Shown: piece after piece, positions 16,573-25,903 of the stretch
How the letters are laid out: every line of letters begins with the position of its first letter
Numbering within the stretch: the stretch's first letter is position 1
Origin: Syntrophaceae bacterium
Lineage (GTDB): Bacteria > Desulfobacterota > Syntrophia > Syntrophales > Smithellaceae
DNA length: 64,000 bases
Assembly (NCBI GenBank): GCA_018056765.1
Contig: JAGPFA010000012.1
Location: 1-64,000 of the forward strand
Direction of reading: 5' to 3'
Program-made: the position numbers and the translations under genes
Notes under the pieces: model-generated
What the model was told of the DNA's origin: nothing
Seen by the model: only the letters and a program-made list of their open reading frames with translations
Databases searched by the model: none

Positions 16573-18123
16573 CTAAAGCTTCGTCGGCCAGCCGGCCAGT
16601 AAATGTCTACCGATACCCCTGTCTTTTGAATTCCGGATGATGTTTAAAACCCTGATCAGATAATCGCGGGTATCGCAGGGATGTATGACATCCTGAATCC
16701 CGTACATCCGGGCAGCCGGATAAGGGGACGAATCGGCCATGATTTTTTGAACCAGCTTTTCGCGTTCTTCAGCAGGTAAATTGCCGAAAACAATGTCAGC
16801 GCCAATCTGAGGATCCATGAAACTGATTTCCGCCGTAGGCCAGGCCACCATAAAATTCGCTCCGGCTCCGGCGGCACACATATTGACCAGCGCCTGACCG
16901 TATCCTTTGCGAATCAGAACGGTGATTTTAGGAACGGTAACCTGATAAAGAGCCTGCAGATTGTTTACCACACGGGTGCCCACCCGTTTAAGTTCCGCCT
17001 CCATGCCGGTCTGATGTCCGGGTGTATCCACGAAAAAGATGAGCGGAATGTTGAAGGAATCGCAGTGACACATGAACGAGGTTGCCTTTTCCAGCGCATC
17101 GGTATTGGTTGCACCGGCGTTGACCAAGGGATTGCTGGCAATGAATCCTACTGTTTCTCCGCCCACGCGCGCCAGGCAGGTGATAAGCATTGTCCCGAAA
17201 TGAGGTTTATATTCAAGATATTCGCCGCCGTCCACCACGCACTGGATGATTTTGTGCATGTCGTAGGCACGCCGCCTCTGTGCGGGCAGAATATTGAGAA
17301 TTTTCTTCATCCGTTCTTCGGATCCCGGCGGGATGGGTCTCACAGGGGGGAGTTCACGGTTATTGGAAGGCATATAATCAAGATATTTCCGGATAATATG
17401 GAAACAATCCTCCTCATTTTCGGCAACATGATCGGCCATACCGGTGATTTCCGCGTGAATCTGCCAGCCGCCCATCTCTTCGGCCGTGTATTGCTGCCCC
17501 AGGGCCTTACCCAGCGCCCGCGGACCGGAAACAGCTATAGAAGCCCCTTTGACGATGATTGTAAAATCAGCCAGGCAGGCTTGCCAGTCGGGAACCCCGT
17601 GGCAATCGCCCATGGCCGCCATAACATAGGGCACCTCGCGCAGGTGACTGTACCCGAAGCGTGCCGCGTCGGAACCCACACCATAAAAGAGCATTCTTCC
17701 GGAATCCTGAAGGTCGGGAATGCGCTGGCCTCCGGCTTCACCAAGCCAGATGATGGGAATACCGTAATCATAGAGCTGGTTTTTGAAGATTCCCATTTTT
17801 TTGTTGTTGATCATAGCGCTGGAACCGGCCAAGACCGTAAAGTCGTTCGCAATGACACCGATCTGCCTGCCTCCGATCTTTCCGAATCCCAGAATTAAAC
17901 CGTCTGACGGTGTTTTGTCTTCCATGCCAGGTATATCTGAAGTACATAGGGCGCCGAGTTCCATAAACGAGCCCTCATCAAGAAGCTTTTCTATTCTTTC
18001 ACGTGCAGTCAAGCGCCCCTTGTCGTGCTGTTTTTTAATCTTGTCAGGCCCGCCTTGGGCGAGGGCCTTTTCTTTTTCCTCTTTCATTTTTTGCAGTAGT
18101 TCCTCAAACGGCATATCGTTCAC
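16573..18123 (-). CDS. Acyl-CoA (de)carboxylase carboxyltransferase subunit (MmdA/GcdA/PccB-like)
   Basis: 516 residues, the normal length. Typical crotonase-fold carboxyltransferase: KQHDKGRLTARERIEKLLDEGSF near residue 30, DFTVLAGSS, WLGEAGGQRIPD (N-terminal acyl-CoA half), FVDTPGH and the second-half sequence MCAAGAGANFMVAWPTAEISFMDPQIGADIVFG. It transfers CO2 between an acyl-CoA and biotin. Next to an OadB- and an OadG-like gene it probably forms the alpha subunit of a Na+-translocating acyl-CoA decarboxylase. Substrate (methylmalonyl-, glutaconyl-, malonyl-CoA or an aromatic-derived acyl-CoA) cannot be fixed. No biotin-carrier gene is found in the cluster. Confidence 0.85.
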   Translation of the reverse strand: MNDMPFEELLQKMKEEKEKALAQGGPDKIKKQHDKGRLTARERIEKLLDEGSFMELGALCTSDIPGMEDKTPSDGLILGFGKIGGRQIGVIANDFTVLAGSSAMINNKKMGIFKNQLYDYGIPIIWLGEAGGQRIPDLQDSGRMLFYGVGSDAARFGYSHLREVPYVMAAMGDCHGVPDWQACLADFTIIVKGASIAVSGPRALGKALGQQYTAEEMGGWQIHAEITGMADHVAENEEDCFHIIRKYLDYMPSNNRELPPVRPIPPGSEERMKKILNILPAQRRRAYDMHKIIQCVVDGGEYLEYKPHFGTMLITCLARVGGETVGFIASNPLVNAGATNTDALEKATSFMCHCDSFNIPLIFFVDTPGHQTGMEAELKRVGTRVVNNLQALYQVTVPKITVLIRKGYGQALVNMCAAGAGANFMVAWPTAEISFMDPQIGADIVFGNLPAEEREKLVQKIMADSSPYPAARMYGIQDVIHPCDTRDYLIRVLNIIRNSKDRGIGRHLLAGWPTKL

Positions 18124-18276
18124 CTCTTTTGGTTTGAAATCTTGCTGTTGGGCAATAACGCTGGTACCGGCAACCGGACCGCCATGACTAGCCTGTACGG
18201 TCGCCGGAAGGCAGCGTTTTTAAGATTGAGACAAATTCTTCAGCATGCTCACTTCATTTGAGTCACACGGAAATCG

Positions 18277-19647
18277 TTATTTCTTTTCATAGCGCTTTTC
18301 GAAAAGAATCGGTTTACGGATCGGCCTCTCCAGCGTATTTGGTGCGACCCATTCGAATTTAGGGCTTATCCTGAGCTCACTCCTCAAGGCGGCGCGGATG
18401 TCCTTTCCGATTTCCTCAACCTGGTCTTTCATGCCTTCACCGTGTTCCACAATCATTATCAGTTCGGTAAGGCGCGGAGACGGGTCATTTTTGATGACGC
18501 GCATATGCCCGGTGACACGGGGAACAAATCGCTGCAGGAGAGCGTGGATCGCGCCGGCGAAAACATTGACGCCCTTGACTGTCAGCATGTCATCAGCGCG
18601 GCCGACAACTTTCAGGCGAAAGCCCTTGAAGCCGCATGCAGGACACTCAGATGAATAGAGTTCGACAATGTCGCCCGTGGCGTACCTGAGATAGGGCGAG
18701 GCTTTTTTCTGTAAATGCGTCCCCACCATTTCACCTATGGCTCCTTCTTTGATTTCCACCGGTTCCTTGGTTACAGGATCGACAAGATCTTCAGATGAGA
18801 TATCCCAGTCTTCTGCAAAATTGTGAAGACCGTAATATGTGTCGGAGTCGCAGGAGACGGCGATATTGAGCAGGGAGGGGCCCCACCAGTCGTACCAGCG
18901 GCACCCATAGGCATCTTCAACCTTCTTTTTCAGCTCCGGAATTCCGCAGCCTGCCTCCCCCGTGAGAAGCAGGCACTTAAATCCCAGCATCTTTGGATCG
19001 ATATTCAGTTTGTCCTTCAATAAATCTGCATAAAATTCAACGATGGCCGATCCTGTGTACCAGTACGTGGGGCGCGTCCATTTTACCATTTCCATAGCCG
19101 GCTGAGGCCCCAGGCGAATGTCGATGGGAAGAGGAAGTATGCCCGCCTTTTCAATTCCGGGAAGGATGGCTGATGTGGCGTAAACACCGAGTGGATACAG
19201 GAAAAATGCCCGATCCCCCTTTCCCAAACCCAGTAACTTATGCATAAAAAATGTGGCATCCGCGATAAACTCCTTATCTTCTACGGTCTGACTGTATGGG
19301 TATGTAGGGTGCCCCGTCGTTCCAGATGTACCTCCGGTAGAGATGATGTCGGCCGGATCACAGCAAACGTGAAGCCCAAAAGGATGTCCATACTTTTCAA
19401 GAGAGGCCTCCATGCTCTGCCGTTCCCGATCTTTGTCCATAAAAATGGGCAATTTGCGCAGGTCTTCGATTGTCCGGATGTCGTTCGGCGTTGCACCGCA
19501 TTCTTTAAATCGCAACTGGTAATATTCAGGGGAGTGGTCGTACATGTACTTGACGGATTGACGCAGAAGATTTTCCTTTCGTTCTTTGCGCTGTTCGTAA
19601 CTCATGTTGTTCAATTCTTCGGGATAAAGCCTGATTTTTCCGGTCAT
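18277..19647 (-). CDS. Phenylacetate-CoA ligase family (PaaK-like) AMP-forming acyl-CoA ligase
   Basis: 456 residues. STGGTSGTTGHPTYPYSQ is the ATP motif; YDWWGPSL, YATGDIVEL, VVGRADDMLTVKGVNVF and the C-terminal ELRISPKFEWV are all in PaaK-like order. A CPAC pair at about 355 (SSECPACGFKG) resembles the zinc ligands seen in several members. It would activate an aryl- or short acyl acid to its CoA ester with ATP. Expression is probably under RpoN: a -24/-12 promoter lies 66-81 bases upstream and a sigma-54 activator gene precedes it. It likely supplies the acyl-CoA handled by the decarboxylase genes downstream; the substrate is unknown. Confidence 0.85.
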   Translation of the reverse strand: MTGKIRLYPEELNNMSYEQRKERKENLLRQSVKYMYDHSPEYYQLRFKECGATPNDIRTIEDLRKLPIFMDKDRERQSMEASLEKYGHPFGLHVCCDPADIISTGGTSGTTGHPTYPYSQTVEDKEFIADATFFMHKLLGLGKGDRAFFLYPLGVYATSAILPGIEKAGILPLPIDIRLGPQPAMEMVKWTRPTYWYTGSAIVEFYADLLKDKLNIDPKMLGFKCLLLTGEAGCGIPELKKKVEDAYGCRWYDWWGPSLLNIAVSCDSDTYYGLHNFAEDWDISSEDLVDPVTKEPVEIKEGAIGEMVGTHLQKKASPYLRYATGDIVELYSSECPACGFKGFRLKVVGRADDMLTVKGVNVFAGAIHALLQRFVPRVTGHMRVIKNDPSPRLTELIMIVEHGEGMKDQVEEIGKDIRAALRSELRISPKFEWVAPNTLERPIRKPILFEKRYEKK

Positions 19648-19712
19648 GATAAAACTCCTTTCTTAAAGTTAGTTGTTTTTCCACTAAACGGTTCTTTTCG
19701 CCTCATCCTTAA

Positions 19713-19728
19713 CGCAAAATGAATGCCA
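19713..19728 (-). promoter_or_regulatory. Sigma-54 (-24/-12) promoter of the PaaK-like ligase
   Basis: On the minus strand: TGGCAT-TCATT-TTGCG, exact RpoN spacing between GG and GC. Predicted start near 19702 and a leader of about 55 bases with a good AAAGGAG ribosome site before the ATG at 19647. Confidence 0.72.
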
Positions 19729-19829
19729 TGGTTGTTCCCTAAAGGATTGCATGATGTAGGTTGTTAAAAAAACGAATGTATTGTAAAATTGACTGTAAAA
19801 TACAATGGACAATGTGTTAATGTTTCTGC

Positions 19830-19849
19830 AACCATGTGAACACATGGTT
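19830..19849 (-). promoter_or_regulatory. Palindrome, probable enhancer site for the adjacent activator
   Basis: AACCATGTG-AA-CACATGGTT, perfect 9-bp arms, about 100 bases upstream of the -24 element and 26 bases beyond the activator stop. Distance and symmetry are as expected for an upstream activating site bound by a dimeric Fis-type HTH. Confidence 0.55.
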
Positions 19850-19875
19850 TACAGCAGGTGAACGGTTTTAGCGTC

Positions 19876-21726
19876 TCAGTTGATACCTGCACGCCTTATT
19901 TTTTTGTAAAGCGTAGTACGTGATATTCCTAATTCTCTGGCTACGCTGCTTATGTTCCAGCGGTTGATAGCCAGCAAGCTGATGATGCGTTTTATTTGCT
20001 CCTCTTCTGATTTGCGGCGAAATGCATTTCGCTCAGCTTTGAGCAAATACATGCTATCCGGTTCGCCGGGGGTACCGGCGTCTGAAGAGGGTGATTGCGG
20101 AGACAGAAGAAACGCTCGGATTTCCGGCGGCAGGTGGTCTGTCGTCACTGATGTTCCGGATGTCATGCTGGAAAGACGTTCTATAACATTTTGCAGTTCC
20201 CGGACATTTCCGGGCCAATCGTAATGCATCAGGCATTTCAAAACTTGGCCGCCTACCTGTATCCCTCTTTCCCCTGAGCGGTTCTCTGTGTTTTTCATGA
20301 AGTGGTCAATCAAAAGCATAATGTCCGGGCGCCTTTCACGCAGAGGTGGAATTTTTATATTGATCACGTTCAGGCGATAGTACAAATCATTGCGGAAACT
20401 GCCTTTTTTCATTTCCTGATAAAGATCTTTGTTGGTTGCGCAGATGATGCGGACATCCGTGGGTATTGCGTGGCAACCTCCGATTCTGGTTATTTTTTTC
20501 TCTTGAAGAATCCGCAGAAGGGAGCTCTGTTGCTCGAGGGGCATATCGCCTATTTCATCGAGAAACAGTGTGCCCCCGGAAGCCAGTTCGAATTTTCCCG
20601 GATTTCCGTTTTTCTTCGCGCCCGTAAAAGCACCTTCGGCATAGCCGAACAATTCACTGGCGATGAGTTCGCGGGGTGTGGCTCCGCAGTTGATGGCAAC
20701 AAACGGGCCATCTTTTCTAAGACTGTAATTATGAATGGCCTGTGCGAACAATTCTTTGCCAGTGCCGCTTTCCCCTTCTATCATAACACTGCTGTCGCTT
20801 AGCGCAGTATGTTTTGCGTTGTCGATCAGCGTGGTCATAATCGGATCGACTGTGACGATATCTTCAAAGCAGAAACTTGCCATGAATCCGCTGAAACGTT
20901 GAACGAGACGGTGTACGTCTTTCATCGGCCGAAAAATGATAACAGCACTATGCATCTGGCCTTTTTCATCAAAGTTTGGAGTTCCTGAAACCAAAAGACT
21001 CAGGGCCCCCTCTGATACCTGAAAAATCATTTCCTCGTCTCTGAAGGACTTTTTCTCTCTGAACATCCGGTGCAGCGAACCGTCGGTTTTGTTTAAAATC
21101 ATGTTTTTCAAGATACTTTTGATTTCTGTTGCGGTTTGTTCTGACATGCGCTTGAAAAACGGATTAAGCAGTTGAACCTCTCCGGAATCGTTAATCGTCG
21201 CCACACCGTCGGATATGTTATTGAGAATATTATTGAGGTTCTGGTTGAGAATAATCAGCTCCTTATTGGTCCGGTTCAATTCCCTTGTCCTTTGTTCGAC
21301 GCGAAGCTCAAGATCGGCACGCGAGACACGCAAATCTTCGCTCAGGCGTTTATTTTCTGTAATATCGGTGAACCCGAGAATGTTGACGTTTCTGCCGCTC
21401 CAGGTCGTTATTAGATAAAAAACGTTTATCCACATGACCTCGCCGTTTTTTTTGATAATCCGAAACTCGCGTGTAGCGGGAACCTTTTCACCCCGCAGCC
21501 TAGCTATGCCTCGGGATTTGATCCAGACCCTGTCGTCGGGATGAACTATTTCCCAGAATTTCTGGTGACGTATTTCTTCAAGAGAATAACCTGTGACTAT
21601 TTCCGTGGCGGGATTCAAATAAATGTACCCGTTGATGTCATAAACACAAACCATGACTTGCAGATCTTCCACCATCTGCCTGAAATCACTGTCCTGAAGC
21701 CATTTTGTAGAGGTATTGGATGGCAT
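19876..21726 (-). CDS. PAS-domain sigma-54-dependent transcriptional activator
   Basis: 616 residues from the ATG at 21726 (MPSNTSTKW), preceded by GTGAGG. The frame stays open 85 codons further upstream, but that part looks non-coding. Domains: PAS (15-130, with ATEIVTGYSLEEI), a coiled coil near 145-190, a second PAS (about 190-290, NISDGVATINDSGE), AAA+ with GESGTGKELFAQ, GAFTGAKK and LDEIGDMP, and a Fis HTH (WNISSVARELGISRTTLYKK). No receiver domain, so control is likely by ligand or redox sensing through PAS. It lies just before the ligase gene, with a palindrome and RpoN promoter between, and probably drives the ligase/decarboxylase genes. Confidence 0.85.
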   Translation of the reverse strand: MPSNTSTKWLQDSDFRQMVEDLQVMVCVYDINGYIYLNPATEIVTGYSLEEIRHQKFWEIVHPDDRVWIKSRGIARLRGEKVPATREFRIIKKNGEVMWINVFYLITTWSGRNVNILGFTDITENKRLSEDLRVSRADLELRVEQRTRELNRTNKELIILNQNLNNILNNISDGVATINDSGEVQLLNPFFKRMSEQTATEIKSILKNMILNKTDGSLHRMFREKKSFRDEEMIFQVSEGALSLLVSGTPNFDEKGQMHSAVIIFRPMKDVHRLVQRFSGFMASFCFEDIVTVDPIMTTLIDNAKHTALSDSSVMIEGESGTGKELFAQAIHNYSLRKDGPFVAINCGATPRELIASELFGYAEGAFTGAKKNGNPGKFELASGGTLFLDEIGDMPLEQQSSLLRILQEKKITRIGGCHAIPTDVRIICATNKDLYQEMKKGSFRNDLYYRLNVINIKIPPLRERRPDIMLLIDHFMKNTENRSGERGIQVGGQVLKCLMHYDWPGNVRELQNVIERLSSMTSGTSVTTDHLPPEIRAFLLSPQSPSSDAGTPGEPDSMYLLKAERNAFRRKSEEEQIKRIISLLAINRWNISSVARELGISRTTLYKKIRRAGIN

Positions 21727-22078
21727 TCTATCAATAGACCTCACTTGTGACGGCTCCGCAAAAAGTCCGGAAGCCGCGTTTTGCGATGCGGTGTAATAAA
21801 ATGGTTGCGGGGCATGGGAAAAACATTCGCAGTCCGTTGCCCGCAGCTGTAATGCCGTGACTGAAGGGCTCTTAAAGCGATCCGCCACGTTATGATTTCG
21901 AGGAGTTTTATCGCACATCTTCCGATATCCGTCAATCCTGACGGCTACGTAAAACAAAACGCGGACAAATTTGCCGCTCAAAATGGCAGTTCAAGGTTTT
22001 AAACGGTGGGCAGAACGCAGGCAAAAGATGTGTTGTGCCTCTGATTCTTTTTTACTCTCGACAGAGCCAATAAATTTC

Positions 22079-22107
22079 TTGACACATAAAAGTCAGCTCA
22101 ATATACT
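22079..22107 (+). promoter_or_regulatory. Sigma-70 promoter of glutamate dehydrogenase
   Basis: TTGACA, 17-bp spacer, TATACT; predicted start near 22114, leaving a GC-rich leader of about 135 bases before the ATG at 22249. Confidence 0.65.
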
Positions 22108-22248
22108 TCGCCGCCTGTTGGAAAAGCTTCCTTCTGAGACCTCTGAACTTTTAGCGGCCGCAGGGGGCGGGAAGCGCGCCTGGTATTTGCGCGCCGGATC
22201 GCCGGGATCCATCGCTTGGCAAACAACGAGAAAGTGAGGTTATCAAAA

Positions 22249-23535
22249 ATGACACAAGATTCTTACAATGCCTATGTATCGGCCCAGACCCAGTTTGACA
22301 AGGTGGCCGACCAGATCGGTCTTGATCAGGCCACACGTGATCTGCTGCGTCAGCCGAGCCGGGAATACCATTTTACCATACCGGTGAAAATGGACGACGG
22401 TACCACGAAAGTTTTCAACGCATACAGAATCCACCACAACGACGCACGCGGGCCGGCCAAAGGCGGTATCCGCTTTCACCCGCAGGAAACTGTGGATACG
22501 ATCCGCGCCCTGTCGATGTGGATGACCTGGAAGTGCGCCGTCGTGGACATTCCGCTGGGCGGCGGCAAGGGAGGAGTGGTTTGCGACCCGCGTCAGTTGT
22601 CCCTTGCCGAGCAGGAAAGGCTCTGCCGCGGTTATGTTCGGCAGATCGCCAAAAATATCGGGCCTGTCCAGGATGTACCGGCGCCCGATGTCATGACCAA
22701 CAACCAGCACATGCTGTGGATGATGGATGAATTCGAGACAATTCACGGCGGTCATTATCCGGGAGTCATTACCGGAAAACCCGTCGGGATGGGCGGCTCG
22801 CTCGGACGTACTGAGGCCACCGGCTACGGCGTTATTTATACACTGCGCGAAGCGCTCAAGGCACTGAATATAGATATTGCCACGACCACGGCAAGCTTTC
22901 AGGGGTTCGGCAATGTCGCCGAATATGCCACCCGGCTGTATTCCGCCATGGGCGGCAAGGTAATCGCCATCGCCTGCTGGGACAATAACGATAAAAAATC
23001 CTATACCTTCCGTAAAAAAGAAGGCCTCGACATCGAAAAGATGGTCACCATCAAGGATTCTTTTGGTACGATCGACAAGGAAAAGGCCCGCCAGCTCGGC
23101 TGCGAAGTACTCGACGGGGACGCCTGGATCGCTCAGGAAGTAGATATCCTCCTGCCCTGTGCGCTGGAAAATCAGATCACGCCCGTCACTTTCGCCAAAG
23201 TGAGCGATAAAGTGCGCGTGCTTTGCGAGGGTGCCAACGGACCGACGACGCCGGATTGCGATGAGCTGATCAAGGCCAGAAACATCTATCTGGTACCGGA
23301 CTTTCTGTGCAATGCCGGCGGAGTTACCTGCAGTTATTTCGAACAGGTGCAGTGCAACACGAACTATTTCTGGTCCAGAGAAGAAGTCCTGGAAAAGCTC
23401 GATTTCAAAATGACCTCCGCTTTTCACGCGGTACACAAACTGGCCCGGGAAAAGGGGCTCTACATGCGGGATGCCGCCTACGTCATCGCCATTAACCGTG
23501 TGGCGCAGGCAGCAAAACTGCGCGGCTGGGTCTGA
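22249..23535 (+). CDS. gdhA: Glutamate dehydrogenase
   Basis: 428 residues from the ATG following GTGAGGTTATCAAAA; an in-frame ATG 11 codons upstream is less well placed. Glu/Leu/Phe/Val dehydrogenase signature: PAKGGIRFHP, IPLGGGKGG with the catalytic Lys, QDVPAPDVMTN with the catalytic Asp, and the dinucleotide fold around SFQGFGNVAEYAT. It interconverts glutamate and 2-oxoglutarate plus ammonia; cofactor preference is not certain. It has its own sigma-70 promoter and no operon partner of related role, although purC follows 124 bases later. Confidence 0.92.
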   Translation: MTQDSYNAYVSAQTQFDKVADQIGLDQATRDLLRQPSREYHFTIPVKMDDGTTKVFNAYRIHHNDARGPAKGGIRFHPQETVDTIRALSMWMTWKCAVVDIPLGGGKGGVVCDPRQLSLAEQERLCRGYVRQIAKNIGPVQDVPAPDVMTNNQHMLWMMDEFETIHGGHYPGVITGKPVGMGGSLGRTEATGYGVIYTLREALKALNIDIATTTASFQGFGNVAEYATRLYSAMGGKVIAIACWDNNDKKSYTFRKKEGLDIEKMVTIKDSFGTIDKEKARQLGCEVLDGDAWIAQEVDILLPCALENQITPVTFAKVSDKVRVLCEGANGPTTPDCDELIKARNIYLVPDFLCNAGGVTCSYFEQVQCNTNYFWSREEVLEKLDFKMTSAFHAVHKLAREKGLYMRDAAYVIAINRVAQAAKLRGWV

Positions 23536-23597
23536 AAGACAGGAGCGGGCCGCCAAAAGATCAGCGCAAGCTGAAAAATAATTTGTCCCGTAATTCA

Positions 23598-23620
23598 GGG
23601 CGGGGACCTCGTGCCCGCCC
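23598..23620 (+). other. GC-rich stem-loop between gdhA and purC
   Basis: GGGCGGG and CCCGCCC arms around a 9-base loop, 63 bases after the gdhA stop and 40 before the purC start. No T-tract. Possible attenuating or processing hairpin. Confidence 0.4.
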
Positions 23621-23659
23621 GTCAATGTTGTTGGTGCTTATTTCCCCAAGGAGAATAAA

Positions 23660-24493
23660 ATGGCCAAACAGGATCTCGTCTATCGCGGAAAATCCAAAGA
23701 CGTTTTCAAAATAACCGGCGGCAGGCACAAAGGCAAATACAGGCTTGCCTTTACCGACAGGGCCACCGGCTTCATGGAAAACGGCAAACCGGTGTTCGAT
23801 CCCGGCCGTGATGAGGTCGTCGGCGAAATTCCGGGCAAAGGGGCGATTGCCTGCCGTTTTGCCACCCACTTCTTCAAACTGCTCCAGTCCAAAGGGATAG
23901 CCACTCATTATATCGAGACCATAAGCGACAATGAAATGATCGTCGAGCCGGCGCTGCCTCTCTTTCTCAAAGAGGCGGCACCTCAGTTGGCCGGTGCCGC
24001 GCCGTTGCAGAATCTTGAATTCACCTGGCGCAATAACGCGACCGGCAGCTTCTGGAGACGCTACCCTTTTGTACGACCATGCGGGAACTTAAACAGGCTC
24101 GTCGAGATCTGGACCAAAGGAGACAGTGATATTCTGATTACGAAAGAGGCGCTCGAGGAAACGGGCGCTCTTACAGGAAAGGAAATCTCCGACAGTGTGA
24201 AGCTGGTGAAAAAAATCGCGAAGATTGTTTCCGCAGAATTCACCGCCAGAGGCCTGCATGTCATTGACGGTAAATTTGAGCTGGGGCGCCTCAAGTATGG
24301 GGACGGGAAAATCGTGCTTATCGACGAGATCTCGCCGGATGTCCTGCGTGTGTGCCGCGGGTACAAACCGGACCGGGAAGGTCACTGCATGATTTACAGG
24401 CAGTGTGTGGAAACAGCTTTTGCCGGCGGCAAGCGGACTATCAGAAACAAGAAGCAGGTGGCCGCGGCGGATTTCATCGATATCTTTTTGTAA
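23660..24493 (+). CDS. purC: Phosphoribosylaminoimidazole-succinocarboxamide synthase
   Basis: 277 residues. SAICAR synthetase features: YRGKSKDVF at the start (ATP loop), FTDRATGFMENGK, FVRPCGNLNRLVE, GKFELGRLKYGDGKIVLIDEISPDVLR near 220-245. It ligates aspartate to CAIR in purine synthesis, in the cytoplasm, using ATP. Somewhat longer than the compact 235-residue bacterial form. A GGAG ribosome site precedes the ATG. Convergent with the gene at 24518; only 24 bases separate the stops. Confidence 0.88.
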   Translation: MAKQDLVYRGKSKDVFKITGGRHKGKYRLAFTDRATGFMENGKPVFDPGRDEVVGEIPGKGAIACRFATHFFKLLQSKGIATHYIETISDNEMIVEPALPLFLKEAAPQLAGAAPLQNLEFTWRNNATGSFWRRYPFVRPCGNLNRLVEIWTKGDSDILITKEALEETGALTGKEISDSVKLVKKIAKIVSAEFTARGLHVIDGKFELGRLKYGDGKIVLIDEISPDVLRVCRGYKPDREGHCMIYRQCVETAFAGGKRTIRNKKQVAAADFIDIFL

Positions 24494-24517
24494 AAAACTC
24501 CCGGTTGTGGACCGCAG

Positions 24518-25903
24518 CTAGAGCCTGGCGCGCGCCATCGCGTAGCGCCTCATACGGGCAAAAACACGTACCGCCTGTTCCGGAAAATCAAAACAGGGAA
24601 TGCCGCCCGCTTCCAGCAGCCGATCGCAGGCTTGTTTATCGTCTTTATCCCCCAGAAGTGAAACAAAGACAGGTTTCGTGCGGTTGGCGGCAACCGTAGC
24701 GGCCAGTGGCTGATAGGCGGCCGGATCTTTTTCCGCCGCCGAAATGAAAATTATCCCATCCACGCCCTGGTCATCCAAAAGCACCCGGACAATTTCGGAT
24801 GTTGTTTTTTCGACCCCGTGCGCCAGCCAGGCCGGAAAAATGTCGATGGGGTTTTTTGTCTTTGAGGGGGTGGGGACCACGCGCCCGATTCTTTCACGCG
24901 TCTGGACGGAAAGCTTTGCCGTTTCCAGCCCCTCGGCAACTGCCGCATCGATGCTCATGATCGCCTGCGCGCCGCTGTAAGAGACATAGGCAAGACGCCC
25001 GCCCCTGGGAAGAGGCATCTTGAGAAACCCCCTCAGCGTCCGGACAAATTCGTCGATGCCGTCAAGACGCAGTCCCCCGGCCTGCCTTACAATACCGTCA
25101 AATACCGCATCTTCAACCGCCATGCTTGCCGTGTGAGAGGCAGATGCCGCCGCGCCGGCCTGTGTACGGCCGCTTTTGATAATCAGCACCGGCTTTTTCT
25201 CCACCGCTTTTTTCAGGGTCTGTGCAAAGAGCCTTCCGTCTTTGACATCCTCAAGATAAAGGCCGATGATTTTCGTCTGATCATCGTCTGCCAGGTACGA
25301 CAGGGCATCCGATTCATTGACGTCTACCTTGTTGCCCAGACCGATCCCTTTGGAAAGATGCAGACCTTCGAGTGAACTCAGATAACGCAGGAGCGCGCCC
25401 ACAAAAATCCCGGATTGAGCGGCCAGGCCGACCGGCCCCTGCTCCAGCATGCGCGACGAGGCAAAATACGAGGTGGTGAGCTTTGTTGCGGTATTGATCA
25501 GCCCCAGCGTATTGGGACCGAATCCCCTCATCCCTGATGATTTCAATATTCTGCGCACATCCTCCTGATAACCTGCCCCTTCAGCACCGGTTTCAGCAAA
25601 TCCTTCGGCGGAAATCACCACTCCTTTAACTCCTTTTTCCGCGCAATCACTGAGGGCGCCGGGCACAAACTTCGGCGGTATGAGGAAAACCGCCAGGTCA
25701 GCCGCAAACGGCACATCCGCCACACCGGGATACAGTTTAACGCCGAACACCTCGCCTCCCTGTGGATTGACACCGGCAATGCGGCCGGCAAAACCAACCT
25801 CCTGCAAAACTTTCAGGAGTTGAGCCCCCGGCCTTTCCGGATCCCGCGATGCCCCGATAACAATGATGCTTTCAGCCTCCAGTATGTCACGAATCTGCCG
25901 CAT
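24518..25903 (-). CDS. ADP-forming acyl-CoA synthetase, alpha (CoA-binding) subunit
   Basis: 461 residues from the ATG after GAAAGGAACAAA; the open frame extends 21 codons further without support. CoA-binding Rossmann domain first (IIVIGASRDPERPGAQLLKVL), then the succinyl-CoA-ligase-like domain with GPNTLGLIN and the SHTASMA loop, where related enzymes carry the phosphohistidine, and a third domain with SYSGAQAIMSIDAAVAEGLE. It is the alpha half of NDP-forming acetyl/acyl-CoA synthetases that make ATP from acyl-CoA. The ATP-grasp beta subunit is neither fused nor adjacent, so the partner must be encoded elsewhere. Confidence 0.82.
   Translation of the reverse strand: MRQIRDILEAESIIVIGASRDPERPGAQLLKVLQEVGFAGRIAGVNPQGGEVFGVKLYPGVADVPFAADLAVFLIPPKFVPGALSDCAEKGVKGVVISAEGFAETGAEGAGYQEDVRRILKSSGMRGFGPNTLGLINTATKLTTSYFASSRMLEQGPVGLAAQSGIFVGALLRYLSSLEGLHLSKGIGLGNKVDVNESDALSYLADDDQTKIIGLYLEDVKDGRLFAQTLKKAVEKKPVLIIKSGRTQAGAAASASHTASMAVEDAVFDGIVRQAGGLRLDGIDEFVRTLRGFLKMPLPRGGRLAYVSYSGAQAIMSIDAAVAEGLETAKLSVQTRERIGRVVPTPSKTKNPIDIFPAWLAHGVEKTTSEIVRVLLDDQGVDGIIFISAAEKDPAAYQPLAATVAANRTKPVFVSLLGDKDDKQACDRLLEAGGIPCFDFPEQAVRVFARMRRYAMARARL

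Noticed and set aside
19876..21726. Two-component response regulator
   Set aside because: No receiver domain with phospho-acceptor Asp; N-terminus is PAS, so it is a one-component sigma-54 activator.
21727..21981. 85-codon N-terminal extension of the PAS/sigma-54 activator
   Set aside because: No family similarity, unusual composition, and the ATG at 21726 has a better placed GAGG site and directly precedes the PAS domain.
22243..23625. 460-codon open frame on the minus strand opposite glutamate dehydrogenase
   Set aside because: Antisense of a clear gdhA gene; no domain or ribosome site.
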